Below, one piece after another: positions 54,830-64,000 of a stretch of 64,000 bases of DNA (within the stretch, counting starts at the first letter, position 1; each line of letters starts with the position of its first letter). Source of the DNA: Gammaproteobacteria bacterium (lineage in GTDB: Bacteria > Pseudomonadota > Gammaproteobacteria > Burkholderiales > Nitrosomonadaceae); NCBI GenBank assembly GCA_015709615.1, contig CP054179.1, positions 558,001 to 622,000 on the forward strand, read 5' to 3'. Made by a program: the position numbers and the translations under genes. The notes beneath the pieces were generated by a model. It saw nothing but the letters and a program-made list of their open reading frames with translations, made no database searches and had not been told where the DNA came from.

Positions 54830-56326
54830 GTGATTGCTTCAGTTAAAAGCTTAAGTTTCTCGACAGTATTTGATGCGGCGGCGGATGCGATGCTATTGGT
54901 TGAACACTCCGGGCACATCGTGTCGGCAAACCCCATCGCGCAACGATTGCTAGGTTATACCGAGGCTGAGCTGAAAGGTCTGGCGATCGAAATGCTGATC
55001 TCTCCCCGCTACCGCAAACAATACCGCTACTACCAAAAACTATTCTTAAGCAAACCGGTCAAGCGCCCCATGAGTGCCGGCAATGAGCTTGTCGCATTGA
55101 ATCGCGAAGGCAAGGAATTGTTATTGGATATCAGTCTCACGCCTATGGAAGTGAGGCAAAAGCTATATACCCTCATCATATTCAATATCGCCAACCGGCG
55201 GCTGGATACCGAGGAAGCGTTGCGTGCCAGCGAAGAACGGTTACGTTTGGCCAAGCAAGCGGCAGGCTTGGGTATTTTCGACTACGACTTCAAGCACAAC
55301 ATCGTTTATTGGGACAAACAGATGCGTAAGTTCTGGGGGAAATATTCCGAAAAAACCGTAAGCTATGAAGAATTCGTGGCCGCCATACACCCGGACGACC
55401 GGGAAGCGCGGCAGACGGCTATCAATAAGGCGATGGATCCCGCCAGTAACGGCGAATTCAAGTTGCAATACCGCGTCATCAATCCCGTTAACGGTGCCGA
55501 GCGCTGGATATCGGCACGCGGACGGGTATATTTCGAGGGTGGGAATCCGCACCGGATGATCGGCGTCACCCGGGATGTTACTGAACAGAAGACTATCCAA
55601 AAAAAGCTGCAATTACAACGTGATGAAACGGAAAATATTCTCAAACAGCAAGTGGCGGCACGCACGGCATCGGCAATCGCACATGAACTCAATCAGCCGC
55701 TAGCGGCAATTTCCGCGTATAGCGAGGTCGTGCTGCACGCGCTGAACACCAATAGTTTTAGCGCCGGCAATTTGCGCAGAGCGCTGCAAGGTTGCGTGGA
55801 ACAAGCGCAACGCGCCGGACGCAGTTTGCACGAATTGCTGGCTTTTCTGCAGAAAGGCGAGCTGGTAACCGAACATTCCAATCTTGCCGAAGTCATCCAT
55901 GAAGCGCTGAACATCGTCTATGACGACGGCTATGGAGGATTTCATCCGGTGCTGCATTTGCAACACGATCTTCCCGCTGTGCAATGTAATCGCACGCAGG
56001 TTCGGAAAGTCCTGGTGAATCTCTTCAGGAATGCGGTGGAAGCCATGCGCACCGTCGATTCGCCGACTCTGTCGATCACCACTCAAGTTCAGACGGTTAA
56101 CGAAAAAAATGTTGCCATCGTGATCGTACAGGATAACGGGCCGGGCCTTGATCAGATCGCCATTAAGCGCATATTTGAGCCTTTTTTTACCACCAAACCT
56201 TCAGGCATCGGCATGGGACTCGTGATCAGCCGTGCCTTGATCGAAGCCAATGGCGGTCAATTATGGGTGGATTTTGATGCAAAACCGGGAGCTAAATTCT
56301 TGTTTACTCTACCATTTGTGACATGA
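54830..56326 (+). CDS. PAS-domain sensor histidine kinase
   Basis: This is a 498-residue soluble kinase. Two PAS domains come first: residues of about 10-110, with VFDAAADAMLLVEHSGHIVSANPIAQRLLGYTEAEL, and about 135-265, with LRLAKQAAGLGIFDYDFKHNIVYWDKQMRKFW. A phospho-acceptor domain follows (ASAIAHELNQPLAAISAYSEV) and an ATPase domain (LVNLFRNAVEAM, DNGPGLD, GIGMGLVISRALIEANGG). No membrane helix is seen, so it senses a cytoplasmic signal such as redox or carbon status. GTG start with AGGAAAATAAC upstream. The FixJ-type gene overlaps its stop codon (ATGA). It is divergent from the sbt operon, which it may control. Confidence 0.9.
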   Translation: MIASVKSLSFSTVFDAAADAMLLVEHSGHIVSANPIAQRLLGYTEAELKGLAIEMLISPRYRKQYRYYQKLFLSKPVKRPMSAGNELVALNREGKELLLDISLTPMEVRQKLYTLIIFNIANRRLDTEEALRASEERLRLAKQAAGLGIFDYDFKHNIVYWDKQMRKFWGKYSEKTVSYEEFVAAIHPDDREARQTAINKAMDPASNGEFKLQYRVINPVNGAERWISARGRVYFEGGNPHRMIGVTRDVTEQKTIQKKLQLQRDETENILKQQVAARTASAIAHELNQPLAAISAYSEVVLHALNTNSFSAGNLRRALQGCVEQAQRAGRSLHELLAFLQKGELVTEHSNLAEVIHEALNIVYDDGYGGFHPVLHLQHDLPAVQCNRTQVRKVLVNLFRNAVEAMRTVDSPTLSITTQVQTVNEKNVAIVIVQDNGPGLDQIAIKRIFEPFFTTKPSGIGMGLVISRALIEANGGQLWVDFDAKPGAKFLFTLPFVT

Positions 56327-56940
56327 TTATGTATGAACCGACCGTTTTTATTGTGGATGACGACGCTGCCGTGCGGGATTCGTTAACGTTGATGATCGAG
56401 CAGGCCGGCATGCGCGTGCAGTCATTCGAAAATGCGAAAGCCTTTCTGAACGCCTATCAACCGAATTTCTTCGGTTGTGTCATCATCGACGTGCAAATGC
56501 CCGGAATGGACGGTCTGCAACTGCAAGATGAATTATCGTGGCGCAAGATTTTACTACCGATCATTTTCCTCACCGGCCACGGCGATATTCCCATGAGTGT
56601 CAAAGCCATCAAAGGCGGCGCAATCGATTTTCTGACCAAACCGGTAATCCGGGAAAAATTGCTGATTTGCGTGCGCGCCGCATTCGCCGAAGCTAAAAAG
56701 AGAATCAGCGATTTCACACAGAATCAGGAAATCGCCACCTGTCTGACCAAACTCACCCGGCGTGAGCGCGAAGTCATGCTATTGGCCGTGCAAGGGCGCT
56801 CGAATAAAGAAATCGGATCTTGTCTGGGTATCAGCTTCCGCACCGTGGAAATCCACAAATCCAAAATCATGCAAAAAACAGGGGCCTGCAATCTGCTCGA
56901 CCTCGCCCGCATCGCCCGCGAAAGCGAACTGGGCGAATAA
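56323..56940 (+). CDS. FixJ-type LuxR-family response regulator
   Basis: This 205-residue regulator has a receiver domain (VFIVDDDAAVRDSL, phospho-Asp in CVIIDVQMPGMDG, LTGHGDIPMSVKA and FLTKPV) and a LuxR-type helix-turn-helix (LTRREREVMLLAVQGRSNKEIGSCLGISFRTVEIHKSKIMQKTG). FixJ-like regulators act on operon promoters after phosphorylation. The start at 56323 overlaps the kinase stop; an in-frame ATG at 56329 is possible. Confidence 0.92.
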   Translation: MIMYEPTVFIVDDDAAVRDSLTLMIEQAGMRVQSFENAKAFLNAYQPNFFGCVIIDVQMPGMDGLQLQDELSWRKILLPIIFLTGHGDIPMSVKAIKGGAIDFLTKPVIREKLLICVRAAFAEAKKRISDFTQNQEIATCLTKLTRREREVMLLAVQGRSNKEIGSCLGISFRTVEIHKSKIMQKTGACNLLDLARIARESELGE

Positions 56941-57041
56941 CTTGTGCTCATTCACGTTTTTTCAAATTCTACGTTACGCACGAATTCTGTTGTCACTGCT
57001 GGCTGAGGTGGCCTCCCTGAACTGAGCAACCTGAGAGAAAA

Positions 57042-57189
57042 TTAAGGAAGCTCTGAAAAAGATAGCGAGCGATGATCAGGCAAGGCGGAGTCAGACGAGA
57101 AAGCGCAGCTTACTATTAGTAAATGAGCATTTTGAGACTGATTTCAACATAGCATGACCGAGTGCAGTAGTTTTTCAGAGCTTCCTTAA
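57042..57189. mobile_element. MITE-like element, copy 2
   Basis: A 148-bp element has perfect 19-bp terminal inverted repeats, TTAAGGAAGCTCTGAAAAA at 57042-57060 and its reverse complement at 57171-57189. TTAA at the tips may be the target duplication. It is closely related along its length to 48698-48840. It has no coding capacity. Long inverted ends would let it fold as a hairpin in RNA. Confidence 0.8.
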
Positions 57190-57635
57190 GCTCTGTTGTG
57201 ATATCGGCTGCTCAGTTGGTTGAGCCAACGGGTGGTCACATCTTGACAGATAGAGATAGACCAGATGCTGCTTGACTGGAGTACCGGCTTCGGGTTTAAG
57301 GATAATGCTGGCGATGCTCAGCGTCTCCGTCACGGAAGCTGATTTTTCTCGATCAAATCGAATGCCTTGGCACTGAAACCGGATTGCGTCACTGTGATTC
57401 CAAGTATTTGTTTGCCTGTTTGGTCAATTGCGGCCGACTATTGATCTTTGGTGGATGAATCCGTGCCGCGATACCGGCTTTAAATACAACAGTCTCTTCT
57501 CTTGAATTGCTGCCAATACTGTTTTCGATTTGAATTCAAATTTCGTTTTGATCATCAATGTAATAATCCCCACCAAGAATCTTTAAATTTATATCAATTT
57601 TTACAATATGTTACAAATAATTCTTATATTCTGAT
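57190..57635. other. Intergenic stretch beyond the MITE, nothing recognised
   Basis: These 446 bp contain several broken short frames on the minus strand (e.g. near 57290-57420), which may be remains of a dead gene, but no fragment is recognisable. The heat-shock promoter of groES follows. Confidence 0.4.
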
Positions 57636-57668
57636 CTTGAAATTCATGGTCATAATCCCTATCATTGG
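57636..57668 (+). promoter_or_regulatory. Sigma-32-like heat-shock promoter of groESL
   Basis: CTTGAAA (57636-57642) is followed after 14 bases by CCCTATCAT (57657-57665), close to the sigma-32 consensus CTTGAAA and CCCCATNT. It overlaps the start of the CIRCE element. Confidence 0.6.
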
Positions 57669-57691
57669 CACTCGTAACTGATGAGTGCTAA
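57665..57691 (+). promoter_or_regulatory. CIRCE operator of groESL (HrcA site)
   Basis: TTGGCACTC (57665-57673), a 9-base spacer and GAGTGCTAA (57683-57691) form the CIRCE inverted repeat, with a single change (TTGGCACTC for TTAGCACTC). It is bound by HrcA, which shuts off groESL without heat stress. Confidence 0.93.
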
Positions 57692-57792
57692 TAATTTCTT
57701 TTATTCTACATTCAGATTTTCAAAAAGTGCATCAATGAAATGCAAAGCATTTCATAAATTCTGATTTTTTAACTTTTATGGGAGAAAATAGT

Positions 57793-58083
57793 ATGAAAAT
57801 TCGTCCTTTGCATGATCGTGTGGTTGTCAAGCGATTGGAAGATGAGCGTAAAACCGCTTCAGGTATTGTGATTCCAGACAGCGCAGCAGAGAAACCTGAT
57901 CAAGGTGAAGTGCTGGCAGTCGGTAAAGGAAAGACTGGCGATGATGGAAAAGTGCGTCCATTGGAAGTCAAAGTTGGCGATAGAGTATTGTTTGGAAAAT
58001 ACGCCGGACAGTCGGTTAAGGTTCAGGGTGAAGAGTTATTGGTAATGCGTGAGGAAGATATTATGGGTGTGATTGAAGACTAA
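57793..58083 (+). CDS. groES: Co-chaperonin GroES
   Basis: This 96-residue protein is the lid of the GroEL folding chamber. [44 protein letters not shown] is diagnostic, including the mobile loop. GGGAG eight bases before ATG 57793 supports the start over 57778. It is the first gene of the groESL operon. Confidence 0.97.
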   Translation: MKIRPLHDRVVVKRLEDERKTASGIVIPDSAAEKPDQGEVLAVGKGKTGDDGKVRPLEVKVGDRVLFGKYAGQSVKVQGEELLVMREEDIMGVIED

Positions 58084-58129
58084 CGCTGTGCGCCGGTTAG
58101 ATTACTCACTGAAGATAATGTGTTGTTAA

Positions 58130-59797
<1,668 letters not shown>

Positions 59798-59836
59798 AGT
59801 CAGCCAACTCATTACACGCAGTATTTTGATGACAAA

Positions 59837-59868
59837 CAGACTCCATAATTTTGGAGTCTGTTTTTTTA
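59837..59868 (+). terminator. Intrinsic terminator after groEL
   Basis: CAGACTCCA (59838-59846) and TGGAGTCTG (59853-59861) form a 9-bp stem with loop TAATTT, followed by TTTTTTT. It lies 40 bp past the groEL stop. Confidence 0.9.
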
Positions 59869-59958
59869 TGTTTGTTGAATTCCGATTAAAAGAATAGAGA
59901 TATTTATCCGGCGTTATATTTTTATCTGAAAATATATTCTCGTGATAAATTCTACGAT

Positions 59959-60705
59959 ATGAACAAAATAGAAAATTACTCACCAGCCGCGGATCTCTTG
60001 CAAGATCGCGTTATTCTGGTGACCGGCGCAGGACAAGGATTGGGGCGTGCAGCAGCCTTAGCCTATGCAAATCACGGCGCTACCGTAATTTTGCATGGCC
60101 GTAAGGTTAAAAAGCTGGAGGCTGTTTATGATGAGATTGAAGCCCTCGGCAAAGCGCAGGCCCTCATTTATCCTCTCGATTTCGAGAAAGCCGAGGACAA
60201 GGATTTCGCCATACTAGCGCAAGCAATTGCAGAGCAGCTGGGGCGGCTCGATGGAATTTTGCACAACGCGGCTTTGCTGACCGGCCTGAGCCCTCTTGAG
60301 CACCAATCGGTCGCCCAGTTCCGGTCGCTGCTGCAAGTAAATTTAATCGCCCCTTTTGCAATCACAAAAGTGTGTCTGCCGTTATTGAAAGCTTCCCCTG
60401 ATGCAAGCGTGATCATGACTTCGAGTTCGCATGGACTGAATCCTGCTGCATATTGGGGAGGATTTGCTGTAGCCAGCGCAGGAATTCAAACGCTGATGAA
60501 AATACAAGCCGATGAATGGGAAATATTGCCCAACTTACGCATGAATTCTATCGTGCCGGGGATCGTAAATTCGCCTCAACGCATTATTACCCATCCGGGC
60601 GAAATCAAGCAAACGATGCGGCGTCCCGAGGATTTAATGGATACTTATCTTTATTTGATGGGGCCGGATAGTAAGAATATCCGAGGACAAACCGTATTCT
60701 GCTAA
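59959..60705 (+). CDS. YciK-like short-chain dehydrogenase without catalytic Tyr/Lys
   Basis: This 248-residue SDR has a complete Rossmann NAD(P) site: TGAGQGLGR (T-G-x-x-x-G-x-G), LHNAALL for the adenine-ring pocket, VNLIAPFAITK and the Ser motif IMTSSSHG. The overall match is to E. coli YciK (e.g. YSPAADLLQDRVILVTGAG). In YciK the catalytic pair is in WGAYAASK; here the aligned residues are WGGFAVAS, so Tyr is Phe and Lys is Ser. It probably cannot act as a usual oxidoreductase and may be a binding protein. It follows the groEL terminator. Confidence 0.85.
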   Translation: MNKIENYSPAADLLQDRVILVTGAGQGLGRAAALAYANHGATVILHGRKVKKLEAVYDEIEALGKAQALIYPLDFEKAEDKDFAILAQAIAEQLGRLDGILHNAALLTGLSPLEHQSVAQFRSLLQVNLIAPFAITKVCLPLLKASPDASVIMTSSSHGLNPAAYWGGFAVASAGIQTLMKIQADEWEILPNLRMNSIVPGIVNSPQRIITHPGEIKQTMRRPEDLMDTYLYLMGPDSKNIRGQTVFC

Positions 60706-60777
60706 TCAGTCCGGAATTAAACGATCCGGCTGCGGTTAGGGTAATTAAAAGGTATAATCGTTACAATGAATTGATGA

Positions 60778-60862
<85 letters not shown>

Positions 60863-60961
60863 AATTGTATTTATCGAAAATCTTTTTGTCCGGTAATAGC
60901 GAAGAATGATCGGATGATATCGTAATATATTGAAAAATAATTTAATCAGTCGGGAACTTGA

Positions 60962-62266
60962 ATGGGATCAAATGTAGAAAACCTCGGTGCACTGGAACGT
61001 CGTTTAGATATTACAATTTCTTTGGAGAAATTACAGGATGAAATTGACAAACGTTTAAATCGGCTAGCGAAAACGGTCAAGTTGCATGGTTTCCGTCCCG
61101 GAAAAGTCCCGTTAAAAATTGTGACCCAAATGTATGGCGCGCAGGTTCAACAAGATGTATTGAACGATGCGGTGCATAAAGAGTTCAAAGACACTGTACA
61201 GCAACAGAATCTCCAAGTGGCCGGTTATCCGCATTTTGAAGCGAAACCAGGTAATAATAACGATTCACTTTATACCGTAAGTGCAACGTTTGAAGTGTAC
61301 CCTGAAATCGTATTAGACGATTTAAGTAGTCAGAGTATCGAACGGCCCAATGCGCAAGTGAGTGAAGCAGACATCGATAAGACACTTGACATGATATGTA
61401 AACAGCGCGTGACCTATAAGCCGGTTGATCGCGCAGCTCAAAAAGGCGACCGGGTTAAAATAGATTATCACGGCACAATGGATGGTAATGATTTTGCGGG
61501 TGGAAAAGCCGAGGATGTGTATTTGATACTAGGGGATGGGAAATTTCTCAAAGACTTTGAAGCATCACTGATCGGTATGCAAGCTGGCAGCAGTAAATCA
61601 TTTGATGTTGTTTTTCCGGAAGATTATCATGGTAAAGATATTGCTGGAAAAACCGTTACATTCGAAGCTAAACTGAGTCAGCTGGAAGAGCCAGTATTGC
61701 CACAAGTAGATACAGAATTTGCTCAATCGCTGGGTATTCCTGACGGGGATGTCAAAAAATTACGTGAAGGCATACAGCAAGATCTTGAACGTGAAGTTTC
61801 CAAGCGAGTGAGATCGAAACTTAAAGAGCAAGTGATGCAATTGCTGCTGAATACCACACAGATCGAAGCACCCAGTATATTAGTTAATCAAGAAAAAGAG
61901 CGATTACTGCAAAATGCGAAAAGCGATCTTGAAGCGCGTGGAGTGAATACTAAGGAATTATCGCTGACATCGGATCGCTTTAAAGAAAAAGCGGAATATC
62001 GCATTAAGTTGGGTTTGATTTTAGCTGAATTGGTAAAGGTACACGCACTCAAAGCCACACCGGAACAAGTGCGTAATATCATAGAAGATGCGGCGCAAAG
62101 TTATGAAAACCCAGAACAGGTTGTCAAATGGCACTATGCTTCATCAGAGCGTTTGCAGGAAGCAGAATCACTGGCATTGGAAGAAAATGTAGTTAATTGG
62201 GCGCTCGAAAAAATAAAATTGATTGATAAAACTGTGACTTTCGACGAGCTGATGGGGATATCCTAA
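60962..62266 (+). CDS. tig: Trigger factor
   Basis: This 434-residue ribosome-bound chaperone and peptidyl-prolyl isomerase has an N-terminal ribosome-binding domain with GFRPGKVP. A PPIase domain ([41 protein letters not shown]) and a C-terminal helical domain follow. It is the first gene of the tig-clpP-clpX cluster and ends 1 bp before clpP. Confidence 0.97.
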   Translation: MGSNVENLGALERRLDITISLEKLQDEIDKRLNRLAKTVKLHGFRPGKVPLKIVTQMYGAQVQQDVLNDAVHKEFKDTVQQQNLQVAGYPHFEAKPGNNNDSLYTVSATFEVYPEIVLDDLSSQSIERPNAQVSEADIDKTLDMICKQRVTYKPVDRAAQKGDRVKIDYHGTMDGNDFAGGKAEDVYLILGDGKFLKDFEASLIGMQAGSSKSFDVVFPEDYHGKDIAGKTVTFEAKLSQLEEPVLPQVDTEFAQSLGIPDGDVKKLREGIQQDLEREVSKRVRSKLKEQVMQLLLNTTQIEAPSILVNQEKERLLQNAKSDLEARGVNTKELSLTSDRFKEKAEYRIKLGLILAELVKVHALKATPEQVRNIIEDAAQSYENPEQVVKWHYASSERLQEAESLALEENVVNWALEKIKLIDKTVTFDELMGIS

Positions 62267-62267
62267 A

Positions 62268-62909
62268 ATGAATCAATTGTTTGAAAATATGCGTGATCTG
62301 GAGCCTAAAAACCTGGGATTAATACCCATGGTGATAGAAACCAGCGGGCGGGGTGAACGTGCTTATGATATTTACTCACGATTATTAAAAGAAAGGGTGG
62401 TATTTCTGGTTGGCCCTGTCACAGAAGCCAGTGCGAATTTGGTGGTTGCGCAATTTTTGTTTCTTGAATCGGAAAATTCAGAAAAAGATATTCATTTTTA
62501 TATAAACTCACCGGGAGGAATGGTATCCGCCGGTTTGGCTATTTATGACACCATGCAGTATATAAAACCGGATGTAAGCACTTTATGTATTGGTCAAGCA
62601 GCCAGTATGGGGGCTCTCCTTTTAACTGCAGGTGCGAAGGGTAAACGATACTGTTTGCCGAATTCACGCGTCATGATTCATCAACCGCTGGGAGGCTTTC
62701 AAGGACAGGCTTCGGATATCGAGATCCATGCGCGTGAGATATTATATCTTAAGGCTCGGTTAAATGAGATTATGGCAAAACATACAGGACGTCCGGTGTC
62801 AGAGGTAGAAAAAGACACCGATCGTGATAACTTTATGAGTGCAACAGAATCTGTAAATTATGGTTTAGTTGATGCAGTATTGGCACAAAGGGAAGAAAGC
62901 GCAAATTAA
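62268..62909 (+). CDS. clpP: ATP-dependent Clp protease proteolytic subunit
   Basis: This 213-residue serine peptidase forms a 14-mer barrel that degrades proteins fed by ClpX or ClpA. The catalytic Ser is near residue 113 ([11 protein letters not shown]), the His near 138 ([11 protein letters not shown]), and the Asp in [28 protein letters not shown] is the usual signature. It follows tig by 1 bp and precedes clpX by 62 bp. Confidence 0.97.
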   Translation: MNQLFENMRDLEPKNLGLIPMVIETSGRGERAYDIYSRLLKERVVFLVGPVTEASANLVVAQFLFLESENSEKDIHFYINSPGGMVSAGLAIYDTMQYIKPDVSTLCIGQAASMGALLLTAGAKGKRYCLPNSRVMIHQPLGGFQGQASDIEIHAREILYLKARLNEIMAKHTGRPVSEVEKDTDRDNFMSATESVNYGLVDAVLAQREESAN

Positions 62910-62971
62910 GGGAATGCTTGTGCATTTATATAAACACGGGTACCTAAACTCGATTACGGTGGGATAAAGAT

Positions 62972-64000
62972 ATGCCAGACAAAGCTAGTAGCGAGAAACT
63001 TCTGTATTGTTCTTTTTGCGGCAAGAGTCAGCATGAAGTGAGAAAACTTATTGCGGGCCCTTCGGTTTTTATTTGCGATGAATGTATTGATTTGTGCAAT
63101 GACATCATTCGCGAAGAAATGCAAGGTGATGAGGCGACTAAGCTGGTCAAATCGAATTTACCTGTGCCTCGTGAAATCTGCCAAATACTCGATCAATATG
63201 TAATCGGGCAGGAATCCGCAAAGAAAATTCTTTCCGTAGCTGTTTACAATCATTATAAGCGACTGAGAAACGTAACAAAATCAGATGAAACCGATGATAT
63301 TGAACTTTCAAAGAGCAATATCCTGCTAGTTGGCCCGACAGGCTCGGGTAAAACGCTACTGGCTCAGACCCTGGCTCGATTACTCGATGTTCCCTTTATC
63401 ATGGCTGATGCGACAGCATTGACCGAAGCTGGTTACGTCGGTGAAGACGTGGAGAATATTATTCAGAAATTACTGCAAAAATGCAATTATGATGCCGAGA
63501 AAGCGCAACGTGGCATCGTATACATTGATGAAATCGATAAAATTTCACGCAAATCGGATAACCCCTCTATCACACGCGACGTTTCAGGCGAAGGAGTGCA
63601 GCAAGCTTTATTGAAATTAATCGAGGGAACCATTGCCATGGTTCCCCCACAAGGCGGACGGAAACATCCTAACCAAGAATTTATCCAAGTTGATACGACC
63701 AATATTTTGTTTATATGCGGCGGTGCTTTCGACGGTCTTGATAAAGTGATCAGAGCACGTACCGAGAAAGGCGGAATTGGTTTTGGTGTTGATGTAAAAA
63801 GCCATTCCCGAAAGGATGTAAATAAAACTCTACAGCAGGTAGAACCGGAAGATTTAGTAAAATTTGGCTTGATTCCGGAATTTGTTGGACGGCTGCCAGT
63901 CGTGGCGACACTGGAAGAGCTCAATGAAGCGGCATTAATTCAGATATTGACGGAACCAAAAAATGCACTTGTTAAACAGTACTGGAAAATGTTCAACATG
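62972..64000 (+). CDS. clpX: ATP-dependent Clp protease ATPase subunit ClpX, 3' end outside window
   Basis: The first 343 codons are visible. A zinc-binding domain opens the protein ([14 protein letters not shown] and [12 protein letters not shown], with four Cys). The AAA+ domain has Walker A GPTGSGKT, Walker [11 protein letters not shown], an RKH-type loop GGRKHPN and sensor LLFICGGAF. The IGF-loop analogue ([10 protein letters not shown]), which docks on ClpP, is present. The stop codon lies beyond 64000. Confidence 0.95.
   Translation, partial: MPDKASSEKLLYCSFCGKSQHEVRKLIAGPSVFICDECIDLCNDIIREEMQGDEATKLVKSNLPVPREICQILDQYVIGQESAKKILSVAVYNHYKRLRNVTKSDETDDIELSKSNILLVGPTGSGKTLLAQTLARLLDVPFIMADATALTEAGYVGEDVENIIQKLLQKCNYDAEKAQRGIVYIDEIDKISRKSDNPSITRDVSGEGVQQALLKLIEGTIAMVPPQGGRKHPNQEFIQVDTTNILFICGGAFDGLDKVIRARTEKGGIGFGVDVKSHSRKDVNKTLQQVEPEDLVKFGLIPEFVGRLPVVATLEELNEAALIQILTEPKNALVKQYWKMFNM

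Noticed and set aside
57190..57560. Broken minus-strand frames resembling a dead transposase
   Set aside because: No IS ends, no DDE motif and no frame longer than about 40 codons; left as an unrecognised stretch.

Overview
The window looks like chromosome from a betaproteobacterium, most likely a Nitrosomonas-type ammonia oxidiser. This is inferred from recalled protein resemblance and from gene order (rplU-rpmA-obgE-proB, tig-clpP-clpX, groES-groEL with CIRCE, pilS-pilR). No ammonia or hydroxylamine oxidation gene is present, so the genus is not proven.

1-5713 is the right end of an integrative element. Its genes all read leftward: a DUF3987 helicase/primase-like protein (cut by the window edge), a CHC2 zinc-finger primase fragment, a coiled-coil protein, two AlpA/Xis-like DNA-binding proteins around a 70-bp direct repeat, two unknown proteins, a BrnT-BrnA toxin-antitoxin pair and a tyrosine integrase. 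It ends in a 50-bp 3' fragment of tRNA-Phe(GAA), the attachment site.

5714-13700 holds a damaged phosphate-transport (pst) locus. A decayed IS3-family element sits next to pstB. pstA is split by an 871-bp IS481-family element with a 7-bp target duplication, and a second, inverted copy of that element lies just upstream of pstC. No pstS or phoU is seen.

12099-23445 is a co-directional TonB2-type cluster: DUF3450 protein, TtpC-like protein, ExbB, ExbD, TonB, TPR protein, a 1066-residue TonB-dependent receptor, a small exported protein and a secreted beta-helix protein. A divergent psiE gene lies at its head. The shared intergenic region carries two PhoB-box-like sites, one facing each way, each followed after 10 nt by a -10 hexamer. 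The whole region therefore reads as a phosphate-starvation regulon whose outer-membrane arm is intact and whose Pst arm is broken.

23665-34738 carries a frameshifted Mrr-type endonuclease gene, an OST-HTH-like protein, a PEP-CTERM protein, tamA-tamB, a BBP2-type porin and a small lipoprotein preceded by a possible 44-codon ORF. 35371-44154 is housekeeping: pilR-pilS, a PP0621-like protein, ispB, rplU-rpmA, obgE-proB and an HGSNAT-like acyltransferase. 44343-48655 has a second BBP2 porin, a His-rich exported protein, a PepSY protein and a PhoP/PhoQ-like pair.

48698-57190 contains a GDT1-family protein, copies of a MITE-like element, a papain-family peptidase next to a chagasin-like inhibitor, an alginate-export-type porin, an SbtA/SbtB-like bicarbonate-transport pair and a FixJ-type two-component system with a shared candidate operator. 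57636-64000 has groES-groEL (sigma32-like promoter plus CIRCE), a YciK-type SDR without its catalytic Tyr and Lys, tRNA-Leu(UAG), tig, clpP and the start of clpX.
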